Assembly (NCBI GenBank): GCA_025084515.1
Contig: JAJAGP010000956.1
Coordinates: 62,001-126,000 of the forward strand
Length of the DNA: 64,000 nucleotides
Source: Ancistrus triradiatus
Lineage: Eukaryota > Chordata > Actinopteri > Siluriformes > Loricariidae
Direction: 5' to 3'
Shown in pieces: positions 25,371 to 36,347 of the stretch. Made by a program: the position numbers and the translations under genes. The notes under the pieces are model-generated. The model was not told where the DNA came from and did no database searches. It worked only from the letters and a program-made list of their open reading frames with translations. Positions within the stretch are counted from its first letter, which is position 1, and each line of letters starts with the position of its first letter.

Positions 25371-28300
25371 ATTAATTTTCTGAAGTCATTTTTTCCCATT
25401 GACTGTGTGCGCCCTCTGGCGGAGACGTGGGGAATAGCACTGAACTTCAACTTGTTTCACAGCGTTCCGCAGCTTAGGCTGAGCATTAGAGCGTCACCAG
25501 CCATATTCACGAACAAAGCAGAACCGGGATGAGGTTCTTACCTCCTGAAGGACTTCATTAGCCAGGTACCTGCTGTCCCCCTCCTCTACCTGTGGATTGG
25601 TCGCCCGGGTCACATGACCTAGGTCCCCTAAGTTAAAGGAAGGCAGGCAAGCAGGAGGGGTATCGTCATAAATAATTCAGGTTTTGTTGATCAGGATTAT
25701 GCGTACGTTAAAGCAGGAGGTTTACCGATTTTATAAATCACATTGGTGCTGGGTCCGTCCTCCTCGTCCTCGAACCCCTCCACGCTCACCACGGGCTTCC
25801 GCGAAATGAAGATGTTACCTGAGCGAGGGGGGCGGGGGTTAGTACATACGGTAACCACAGACTCACAGAAGCAGACAGACAGGCACCGAACTCACTGGGC
25901 TTGATGTCCATGTGCACCAGCGCCATCGAGTGGATGTACTTGAGGCCGCGCGAGACCTGCAGCAGCAGATCCTTCAGGTCGAGCTCGGGCAGGAAGCGCA
26001 TGCGGCTGTAGTTCTCGGCGATCACGTCCGACAGGGTGCCCCCGCTGCAGTACTCGTTCTGGATCAGCATGTGGTCGTCCTCGGCCCAGGCGGAGTAGTA
26101 CCGCACCACGTGGGGGTGCTGCCCCAGGACGGCGTGGGCGTAGACCTCCCGGAGAGCGTTCTGCCTGTGGAGGGGCGGGGTTAAGATCACTGTACCAGAC
26201 GCGGCCCTAAGGCTGTACGGGGTAAGGGAAGGGTATAAGGAAGCCTCACTCGTCCACGGATCCAGCCAGGGGCTTCTTGGAGCGCTTAATGGCGTACACG
26301 CAGCCGTCCAGCCTCTTCACGCACTTAAAGACGGAGCCGAACTGGCCCGAGCCGATCATCTCCAGCTCGTGGAACTCCGAGGCGTAGCGGGACATCATGT
26401 TACTCTCCATCATCGTGATCCTCTGCGGGACAGCGGACCGACACGGGTTAGATTATATTAAGAAAAGGTTTACATTCTAATGTTTATATTATTTCATTAT
26501 TGTTTTTGTTCTTACATCATTTTATTTTTCCCAGTGTTTCCATTTTGTATAATTTATTAGTTATTATTAATAATTACTATTTAATTACTATTTTTCTTAA
26601 AATCTGTTTCCACCTATTTGTTCCTCTTTTTATTTTCTATTACAAATTTCTTGTCAGACACACAGAGCTTTAACAAATTTAAACACTTAAAATTATCATC
26701 ATAACCGGTGTCAGAAGAGGAAAAGCTGGGATCTCCTTTAAATAGGTTTTTTATTTTAAAAAATTATAAAGATCTTAAATTCTTAATACATTTTTATTTG
26801 ATAATTTTTATAGTTTATTTTTATTATCAAATTATTTTACCCCGTGTATTTCCACTTTACATTCTTTGCAAAAAATATATATCTTTAATTGTTATTACTT
26901 AGTATTTAATTATTTTTATTTCTAGTATTTAAGTACATGACTGGTACTGTCATACTGGGACAATTTAGAGAGACCAATTAACCTTTTAACCAATTAGTCT
27001 TTGGCGTACCCGAGGAAGCCCACAGGGACTCGGGGTGGCCTTCCAACCGCCGCACAGGACACACAAACAAACACAACTTCAGTCAGGGGGTGGAACACCA
27101 CACAGGACAGAAGCAGTGGCGCTCCTGCAGGACTCCCAGAAGCCGTACCTTTGTGGGCGGAATAACTTCTTCCTCGGCGTCGCTCGCCTCCATGTCCTCA
27201 CCGCACGAGCTGCAACACACCAGCCCCACATTACACTCTGGATTCCAACCAAAAGCTGTTCGTTAACCACCAAAGCGGCCGAGAGAAGCATAAAGATCCG
27301 CGGCTTATTATTACTGTTTTTCCCCACCAGGTTATTAATTATTCTATAATAAACACCTCCTAAAACTGAATTTAAATCACAGACAGGGGGGTGTTTCACA
27401 ACCCACAAGTAAAAGTATAAAGTATGTGGTTTGTTTTAACAGTGTGAACACAGCAGCCCCCCTCAACGTCACAAGTGTGGGAGAGAGTCCAAAACTAATT
27501 TAGCCAAGTCCCAATTTAGCCTCCCTAATACTCCTGGAATCGGATGGACCTTCGTTAAGTCAGAACATTAACGCTCATCTAACCCCGACCTTCTCCCTCC
27601 CTAGCAGCTCTAACCCAGAGGCAGCCGCGGTTTGTGGGCTTCGGACCCGGATCAGGACCGATGGCCCCAGAGGAGCAGGCAGGAACTTACTCGTTCCAGT
27701 GCGAGCGCTTCCGGGTGTTCCTCTGCTGGCTGCACGACTGGAGGACGACCGCGTCCGGGGTGAAGGGGTTGATGTTGACCAGGGGTGTCTGGTTTCTCCT
27801 GCCGTCCAGACTCGCCCTGTCTTTGGAATCCACATTCTTGAACAGGGCCACTCGCCTGCTCGTGGAGCTCGAGGTCCTGGCTCGGGACAGCAGGCTCTGC
27901 ACATGTAACAAACACAGGAGGCCGACGTCAGAACTAAACGCACCACTCTGAGGTGTTCTTAGCTTTCTGTTCAACAGACGGGCGTGGCTCTGGCCCCAGG
28001 CGCTGCCCTGATGGAGGAGTGACGCCGTGCGCTGAAGGAATGAATGGGATCGTTACAGAGTAACCAGGTGACGAGCCGCAGCGCCGAGCGACGTCACAGG
28101 GAGGCCATTTAAGCCCCGTCACATGACTCACCCGGCCTAATGACCCCAAAACAAACACCGCTAGTATTACAGACGCTATTAACAACAGAAAGAGAGCCAA
28201 ACCCTAGATTTAAAGGTTACTGGGTTCAGGATTGTGACTGATGTCATCGTATTTCATACTGTGTTTATTATAAAGATTTATTGACAGGATTAGAGAGAGC

Positions 28301-30878
28301 TTACCCTCAGCTTAGGAAATGTTTCACCACTGTTCGTTTAACCAAATAACTATGAAAAAATACAAACAAACCCAACAAATTCAGCTACAAAACTTTTGTT
28401 TTGAGCCCAAAAGGTAGCAGGCGCTGACTTATTAAAAAACAATCACTAAAACTGATTTCACACTGCAGCGTTAACACTTATAGAGTTCTGAGCAAAGCCA
28501 ACCATCGATTAGAACTTATTAAATACGGTTTAAAATCACGAATTCTTGTTGTTCAGCATTTCTAACTTCAGCGCACGGCTAATGCAGAGAAACGCGCAGA
28601 TAAACTGTTTGTTTTTGGCCACAAACAGCCACGATACAGCATTATTCTCCAATAAATGACTTTCAAAAATAATTTATAATTCACTAATACTGGTGTTTGC
28701 AGCATTTTGTAAGTTAACGTCTCAGTTTATATAAAACATGAGCACATTTCCATGGATCTCTGCTCCCTAAGGGCTCGGATTAATGATCAAACAATCAACT
28801 GACCTTCATTACCCTTAAAATAACTCCTAAATACGTATGAGAGAGAGAAATGACATGATTATTCTCCAGTAAATCACCCTACAATGCATTGTAAGCCACT
28901 GATATAAGATTTATTAAAGTTTTTACTGTTGGTTTTTGGCAAAACAGTCACAATACATGACTATTCTCCACTAAATAACATCTAACATAACTTAACTCAT
29001 TGATAAAGGTGTTTTACAGCATATTGTAAGTAAATGTCACAGTTTATGTATAACAATGAGCACAAATCCATGCTTATTTTATTACATAGACTGTGTCATT
29101 AACTTAGAAAATGCTGTAAAATATCAGTATCAATGCATTTAATTATATTTTAGATGCTGTTTATCGGAGAATACATTGTGGCTGAAAACTTGGTAAATCC
29201 TAAATCAGAGGCTGAAAATGCATTGTACGGTTATTTACTGCAGAATAATCACGTTATATCTGGATTCAAATGCATTTCACCACAGATCCATGCCGGTTTG
29301 CCCCCTAAGGGCTCTGGTTCATGACCAAACAATCATCTGACATTATTTACTCCTTCATAAAACGCCTAAACAGATTTAAAACAGTGCATTCTTGCTTCCA
29401 ATTTAAGTGTACAGCTAATGTGGAGAAACATGCAGATAAATGTCGTAAAATCTATGTGATTATTCTTCAGTAATGCATTTTAAATCATAGATTTGGGATT
29501 TATTACGTTTTTAATTAATGATTTTGGCAAAAACAACTACTAAAATATAATTTAAATCATTGATACAGGTATTCTGCACCATTTTGTAAGTTAACATCCA
29601 AAACATTAGCAAATCTACATGGAAATGTGTGTTTATCATCATTTATTCAGATTTCTCTCCCTAAGAGCTCTGGGTCCATGACCAAACATCCAGCTTAAAA
29701 TAACTCTTAAATGTATTTAAAATAGAGATTAAGTGTTTGTGCAAAGACGGGTCTGTCAACGTAGGTCTCGCCATTGTGACATGACTGTACATCTGGGAAG
29801 TCCCTACAACTCATTTTAAGCCATGCATCAATGTGAAACTATAGACTTACTGCTTAAGATTACACACAGGTCCAACACCATGGCAAAACAATCACAGCTT
29901 GGGACTAAACGTCAATAAACAAGACCCTAGATCCAAGTGTCCATCATGGATTGCAAAAATGAACATCAATGAACGTTTAATTTAGCTGTTTTAACTTACA
30001 AAATACCTAAATTATAGTTTATACGTCAGTAATTCAGGTTTAATAAGACAGATAGTGGGTAAATGTGAATTTGCGGAGCAAAACTGCGATAAAGGGAGCT
30101 TATACCTTAACATAAGCTCATTTAACTGGTTTTGATGGAAAAACTGGATTTGTTGCTTAAAGATCAGGCTAAGCACTCACCTGAACTAACATTTGCTTGT
30201 GAACTATGAAAGTGAAAACGATAAAAAGGTTCATTTCACAGCTTAGGTGGAAAACACTGTGGTTTTTTGGCCCTAATGGCTCTCCATACTGGCCGTATAA
30301 CGGCGCTACACAATCGTGAGTGGATACCGAGCAAACACTTCAGCTCTGAGTTAGCAGCATACATGTTATATACAATAAAGGAGTTAGACCCGTGAAGTAC
30401 AAACCTTGGGGGTGTGTGGGGTGTCGAACAACCGCAGTTTTCTGAAGGTTTTGTGCGGCGGTGTATCAGGGCAGTCGGGGATCGGGGAGCTGGATCCCTC
30501 CAGATCGTCCGGTAGGCACGTCCTCTCGGGTGAGCTGTCGTAAGTCACGTTCCGGGGGCTTTTCCTCGGCGAGTTTTGGGCACAGAAGGTCGGTTTGAGG
30601 TGAGACGGAGAGCCGAACCCCTCTTCGTCCCACGACTCGACGTCCTCTTCCCTGGTTCTGCTGAGCGGACTGCTGCTGAGATCCTCCGGCCTCTTCTCCG
30701 TGCTGCTTCTCCGCATCGACACGGGAGAGTCGAGCTCGTTGAAGCCGGACTCGGCCCCGGTGCTGCTGTTGGCCTCCTCGACGCTGTCCTCCTCGCCATC
30801 GCTGTTGTGGAACTGCAACTTCTGCCGAATGGGCTTCAGGCTCGGAGAGAAGTCGCGTCTCCGGCAGAAACTCATCAT
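22716..30878 (-). CDS. wee1: wee1, CDK1-inhibitory kinase, complete (10 coding exons)
   Basis: WEE1 phosphorylates CDK1 on the inhibitory tyrosine and delays mitosis; it is nuclear. Exons right to left: 30405-30875 (or 30878), 27691-27896, 27149-27209, 26250-26422, 25896-26164, 25726-25818, 25542-25627, 24153-24323, 23923-24068, 22716-22872. All phases agree and give 610 aa (human 646). Two adjacent ATGs exist; the second (30875) matches human MSF. The N-terminal regulatory part carries the conserved TPPHKTFRKLRLFDTPHTPK block and VNINPFTPD. The kinase domain starts near residue 269 (IGSGQFGSVFK), with the ATP-binding Lys at about 292 (YAIKRSKK), the catalytic loop HMDIKPSN (Asp about 390) and DLG at 426-428, the WEE1-type replacement of DFG. 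The C terminus is GKKMNRSVSLTIY. The regulatory domain is shorter than in human. WEE2 is less likely given the N-terminal motifs and the neighbours. Confidence 0.97.
22980..23800. repeat. T-rich degenerate array, wee1 intron 9
   Basis: Sequence like that at 20.4-21.8 kb: TTATTTTTAATTA, TTTTCCCATTTTATT and CATTATTTC units with drift. Confidence 0.6.
24500..25370. repeat. AT-rich degenerate array ending in A28, wee1 intron 7
   Basis: About 870 bases of AT-rich DNA with ATATAATATA patches, closing in a run of 28 A (25342-25369). No exon-like signal. Confidence 0.6.
26423..27148. other. wee1 intron 3
   Basis: AT-rich to 26940, then a relic of a SINE body (GGGACAATTTAGAGAGACCA, ACTCGGGGTGGCC). 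No coding sequence besides the flanking wee1 exons. Confidence 0.5.
27210..27690. other. wee1 intron 2: no feature seen
   Basis: About 480 bases of non-coding DNA between two wee1 exons. The open frames across it do not match any protein I know. Confidence 0.45.
27897..30404. repeat. wee1 intron 1 with diverged internal repeats
   Basis: Similar blocks recur through 28600-30100. TCCCTAAGGGCTC, with ATGACCAAACA-type flanks, is at 28767, 29302 and (variant) 29661. GGTTTTTGGCCACAAACA or GGTTTTTGGCAAAACA is at 28612, 28931 and (variant) 29520. ATTATTCTCCA-type lines are at 28644, 28859 and 28953. Spacing varies from about 320 to 550 bases. Confidence 0.55.
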
Positions 30879-31510
30879 GCGTCGGTTATACTACGGAATA
30901 AACTCTTTAGAGTTTGAATAAGGCGGCTGTAGGGTTCGGGGAAAGCCGTTACTGAGCTACTAGCCAAGTCGTTTGGCTATCACACAGCGAATAAAAAGCA
31001 AAACATGTCGGAGCTGTGTTAGTTATCTAACCGACGTTTCGTAACACATGTGGCGGAGCTGCCCGTGGTGCGGGACCACCTACTTACCTACCGTCTCTAA
31101 TCACAAACGGTCTGCCCCAAATATCTCCCCAAAGCGACTTCAATCGTCGAACGAAGTCAGTTTAGTCCCACAGAAGCTCCTCTGTACACACAGATGAATC
31201 ACAGCCAGTCCTCGCCGATGACTAACTTCAGTCGATACTCCGAAAACGCAAAGGTGTTAGCGGAGGGGGGATGGCCTCTCCCTAACCTCTCCGAACTCCA
31301 ACCAAAGCTTAAATTTCGCTCCTTTCCAGATCTAAAAATCGACCAAAAGGCGACACGACGACCAAATGTCAAACTCGAAGCCTCTCAAAACTCGTCAAAG
31401 TGTGCAAAATAACGCCAGTTAGGCTATTTTGTTTACAAAACGCAGTTTGAATGGCGATCCACTCCTCCCACCGAACACGAGCGTGCTCCCGGACCTTCCC
31501 GCGACCGTTG
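30879..31510 (-). other. wee1 5' leader region
   Basis: Moderately GC-rich sequence between the wee1 start codon and the promoter-motif cluster. It probably holds the 5' UTR. Small open frames on the plus strand here show no recognisable protein. Nothing else is seen. Confidence 0.35.
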
Positions 31511-31635
31511 GTCAAGTGACTCATCGCCGGCCAATCAGCGTCCAGCTCGCCGTTTGAAAGATGGGCGGTTACAAGGCGGTGACGTCACGGACTGCTTCTC
31601 TTCTGCCTTGCGGCTCTCCATTGGCGCGAACGAAA
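31511..31635 (-). promoter_or_regulatory. wee1 proximal promoter cluster (AP-1, CCAAT, CHR, GC box, CRE)
   Basis: Within about 120 bases upstream of wee1 lie TGACTCA (AP-1, 31517-31523), CCAAT (31531-31535), TTTGAA (CHR-like, 31553-31558), GGGCGG (31563-31568), a full palindromic CRE TGACGTCA (31580-31587) and ATTGGCGCGAA, a reverse CCAAT fused to an E2F-like core (31620-31630). The cluster is 640-760 bases from the ATG, so the leader is long or contains an unseen intron. AP-1 control of wee1 has been reported in mammals. The sites are visible; their activity is inference. Confidence 0.5.
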
Positions 31636-31639
31636 CGCA

Positions 31640-32505
31640 ACGCTCGGTCCGTGAGTCGACTCTGAATCAGAACGTATAGGTTGCGGAGTCAAATTTGTGG
31701 ATTAATACCACAAAACCCTTGGATGCCATTAAAATAAACGTCGTGCAGTACATACTGAGCTAATTTCATGTAAGCTGTCCTAGATTTTAAATAATCAATT
31801 CGCTAACAAATCCTGACTGGAATTTCAAAGAATCGACTCCTTTGTGGATCATACTTTTCTTTCAGTGCTCTCGATGGCTTGAGGCTTTGCTTTGTCGTTA
31901 TAATTTAGCGTTTTCTCACTGACATTCTGGCAAAGTAACACCGATTCACGTTAAACTAATAACGAGTGATCACATGTTCGCCTACGAACTCAAACTGCAA
32001 ACTTTAGTGGATAATCCAGGACCTGTCTTGTTAAACCTTCCACGAAAAAAAATCCAGGTCGAAAAACCTTACTTAGTTGTGAATTTTACACTTTTTTTTT
32101 TTTTTACACACGTTTTCTATTTGCCAACCTGCCTGCCGTTATGGTTGAGCGAAGTCGAGGCAAATCTGGTCACTTCGCTAAAGAATCGACTCCACGGCTT
32201 TCCACGGGAATCAGCCGTTATTTTGCAACGTACTGCTTCAAAGAATCGACTCGTGTATCGACTCCTAAGCCTACATTCCTACACATTGACCTCGCTACTA
32301 AATAACGGGAATCCTACGACATCTCGGTTAATTCATATTTAGAAAGCTGTTAGTTATCTATAATATTTGTCAAATACATATATAATACTGTGAGAGCACA
32401 AAACGCTAAAAATCACATAAAAGTCGTGTTAAATATGCATAGATCCATGTTATATACACAAAGTGATCTACTAATGATCATTCAATTCTCTGGTTTGACC
32501 ATCCA
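31640..32505. other. Spacer between wee1 promoter and znf143 3' end
   Basis: About 870 bases. The motif AGAATCGACTC recurs (about 31830, 32184, 32244), otherwise no feature. The 122-residue plus-strand frame at 31974 has no recognised relative. Confidence 0.4.
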
Positions 32506-32798
32506 TTTATTAAGAGCCTAAAAAGTCAAGTATTCAATAGAAGAATCAAATAAATATTTACAGCGGAAAAAAACAAAAACCCCTCCAGTTTCAAAACATT
32601 CCTATGTACATTATGTATAATCCACACAAAAATATCTTCAGTCCTCTTGAAACAGAGCAATCATGATTCTACGCACACACTTCTGGATACTTGACTCTCA
32701 GTTTACACTGCAAACACACACTCATACACACTCACACTCACGCACGCGCACACACACACGCACGCGGATGTGGCTTTAACACAAACTGCAGGTCTTGT
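32506..32798 (-). other. znf143 3' UTR with poly(A) signal
   Basis: Below the TAA at 32799-32801 the minus strand holds a short (TG)-rich patch (32705-32765) and an AATAAA at 32506-32511. A 3' UTR of about 300 bases fits. The end at 32506 is inferred from the signal alone. Confidence 0.4.
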
Positions 32799-33487
32799 TT
32801 AATCGTCCAGGCCGGGGGTTTCACCTTGTTGGATTCTGGATGCGATTCTAATGGCCTCTTCTAGTGACGGCTGATCGCTCAGCTAAAAGAAAAACCCAAC
32901 ATAACGGATTAAAACAATTAACAATCACTCATAATCAGAGGTAAAGATCAAAGGTTCGATTATTAGACCTCAATCAGCAATCATAAATTTCAATCAGTGG
33001 TCCAAACAAGTCATTAATCAGTACAGTCATTAGCTTTAATGCGTACCTACCAGCTACTGTTAATAAACTGTTGTTATTAAACCATGTTGTGGAGAATTAC
33101 ATCTCTAAATGCACACAGGACCTCCAACGAGGCGCAGACCTCACAGCAGCATTACAATTAATCCTAAATCTATTCTTACACCCTTAAACACAAGTTTGGT
33201 GGCTCTACACCATAAACACCTCCCTCCCTCTAACCCTGTAACAAAGGGGCTCAGTCTGCAGCACACACACTGATCTGAGTAAGGCATTAGTCCCTCCCTA
33301 ACATGGACCTTACAGCTCTGATCTACCTGTAGAAGATTAACTAAAGACTGGTTAAGCAGTAGCTCTGTGTGTGTTATTTAGACCTGTCTAGAGTGCACTC
33401 ACGCCTGTGTCCTGTGTCGTCTTGCGAAAGGCATCAGAGTCCCCGTCCCCGTCCCCGTCCCCCGGGACTAACACGGGTTATATAATT

Positions 33488-33543
<56 letters not shown>

Positions 33544-33995
33544 AGCATGCATACTTTGCAGGGATAGGATTTGAACCCAGACCTTCTAGTCCACAGTCCA
33601 GTACCTTAATCCCTTAATTTAATTTAATAATAATGATACTATAATAATAACTATAACAACAATAATAATAATAATAATTGTAACTATATAATAATAATAA
33701 AATAAAATACTACTACTAATAATAAAAAAAGATACTATATTGTTATAAAAATTACTTATTCAATTATATACTATAGTATTTTGTAATATGATAACAACAA
33801 TAATGATAGCAACAAATATTTACATGATGTTGACGATGATGATTTATTATTATATCTAAGATTATTATAATTATTGTGTCTAAGATTATATTATTATTTC
33901 TAAGATTAATATTACCATTGATTTTGTTATGTCCAAGGTTGTTGTTATTATTATTGATATTATTATATTTAAGATTATTAATACATGTCTAAGAC

Positions 33996-34027
<32 letters not shown>

Positions 34028-35377
34028 GTAATATATATTATAATTATGTCCAAAATTGTTATTATTATTAGTCAAAGCCTATAATAATATTACTATCATT
34101 ATATCTAAACTAGGTCTACTAGGAATATTACTAAGATTCTATTATTGTAATTATTATTTTTAGTATAAATTAAATGTCTAAAATTCATATTATATATGAC
34201 TCACTAAATGACATGAGGAATTTTCTGCACTTTATTATAAATAAGCTTTGTGTTAATGATGTAGGATACGGTAAGTGTTAATGTGGAATCGGCTCCTCTA
34301 TGATACGGCACAGACTATATTACACTCATCAGTTCATGATATATTTATCTTATGATGGATTTGTGGAACATCTCCCCATCATACATCAGGAGCTCCTGTA
34401 CAGTACAGCTCCATTAATGCTGATAATGCCTCATACAGGGGGATTTTCTGGGGATCTGGAGCCCATCCATTCAGTTTACATTATTCCTTATGGGAAGCAT
34501 TTGCTCAGTGCTCATCGTTTCGGTTCTCGATGAGCCTTCTGGAACGAATTAATGACCAGAACCGAGGTACCGCCGTATGCGCATGGGTGTGTGTGTGTTT
34601 CCGTACCTGTACGGCGATGTGTGTGCCGTTGGAGGTAGCCAGCAGGGTAACGGGGTGTGTGCTAGTGGAGACCATGGGCTGCTGCTGATGCTCCTGCACC
34701 AGCTCTCCATCCTCAGTCTGGAACACGGACAGATCCGGAGTCACGATGGCCACCTACAGCACACGCGCACACACACACACACACACACACACGCTACTTA
34801 TGTGGGAGAGACCCAGGCAGTCTAACACCTCCGCCCTCTGTCCATACCAGTGTGTTTACGCTCTGACTCAGCCGTGAGTTCCTGCCCTGTTGCCCCTATT
34901 TGATGGGTGTTACCTCACCTGTCCCTCTGTGCCATCTGCTGAAACCATGGTAACAGAATGAGCCTCTCCCGAAGAAAGCATGGCCTCGTGGGCGGGGATG
35001 GTTATGGTGGTTCCCTCGTGTGTGACCATGGTGATGGTGCCGCTCATGGCCTGCACGTCTGCCTGAGACAGGACCTGAACGGACGGTGGAGTTCATGATC
35101 AACTCTAACCATGATGTCAGTGTTAGATCTCATTATCAATGCCCAGGACGTGACGTGATGTCTGTGTGCTGGGTGTCCAAAGACTTTTGGCCATATGATC
35201 GAACACTGTTTTTTTCTATGTTTAAATCTGATACGGACCTGCTGCGTTCCATCCTGAGATATGAGAGCCACGTGCTGCTGAGCCGCCAACTCTGATCCTG
35301 CTGAGACCTGCTCCGATCCTCCGTCCTCCTCCTCCACGGCACCGCCAAACCCTAAGGCAGGGTCATCAATGGCCTCT

Positions 35378-35425
<48 letters not shown>

Positions 35426-36311
35426 TATGTATTGTATTTTGTTTTATGTATTATATTCTCCAATTTATTTATTAAACTCTCCATTTTATTTATAATATTA
35501 TAAATAAATATAAACATTATATTTTTATTTATTACATTCCCCATTTTAATATATTTCCTATTTTATTTATAACTTTTTCTGTTTTCATTATTAAATTCTT
35601 TATTTGATTGTTTTCCATTTTATTTTAGTCTCCATTTTATTACATTTTCTATTTTATTTATTACATTCTCTATTTTATACATTATATTCTTCAATGTATT
35701 ATATTCTCTATTTTATTTCTATTATACATTTTATGTATTATCTGTTTGATGTAGTATATTCTGCATTTTAATACATTTCCTTTTTTTATTTTTCCTTTTT
35801 CAAATTTATTTTCTAGTTTCACTATTACATTCTTTTTGATTGTTTTCTATTTTATTCATGATATTCTCCATTTTATTTTGTAGTTTATTACATTGTTACA
35901 GTTTTATATTTTATTTATATCCTCTATTTTATTATATTTGTTATTTTTTTTGTTTTCTACTTTATTATATTCTTTACTTCACTTTTTTATATTCTGTCTG
36001 TTCTCAGTTTTATTAATTATACTACACATTTTATTGTGTTTTATTTATATCTAATTCCATTTGATGTCTAGTTTGTTCTATGTAAGTTGTTCTATATAGC
36101 TTCAGTCTAATGTTAGTTTTATAAATGTATTTTATATATATATATATAAAATGTAATCTAGCCTGTAAGCAGGGAGGGTTTCTTTAGAACGTTTCGGGTT
36201 CCTCAGACAGAGCTGTGGACCTGGACATTTAGAAAGCTGCTTGGGTTAATGACATGGACAGGACTGTCCCTCAGAGCTCAGGCAGTGGGGCTGATGGAGG
36301 CTGATGGGTGG

Positions 36312-36347
<36 letters not shown>

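Noticed and set aside
22716..30878. Assignment as wee2 (oocyte WEE1-like)
   Set aside because: The DTPHTPK and NINPFTPD motifs and linkage with znf143 and swap70 fit wee1.
30576..30917. 113-residue plus-strand frame
   Set aside because: Antisense of wee1 exon 1.
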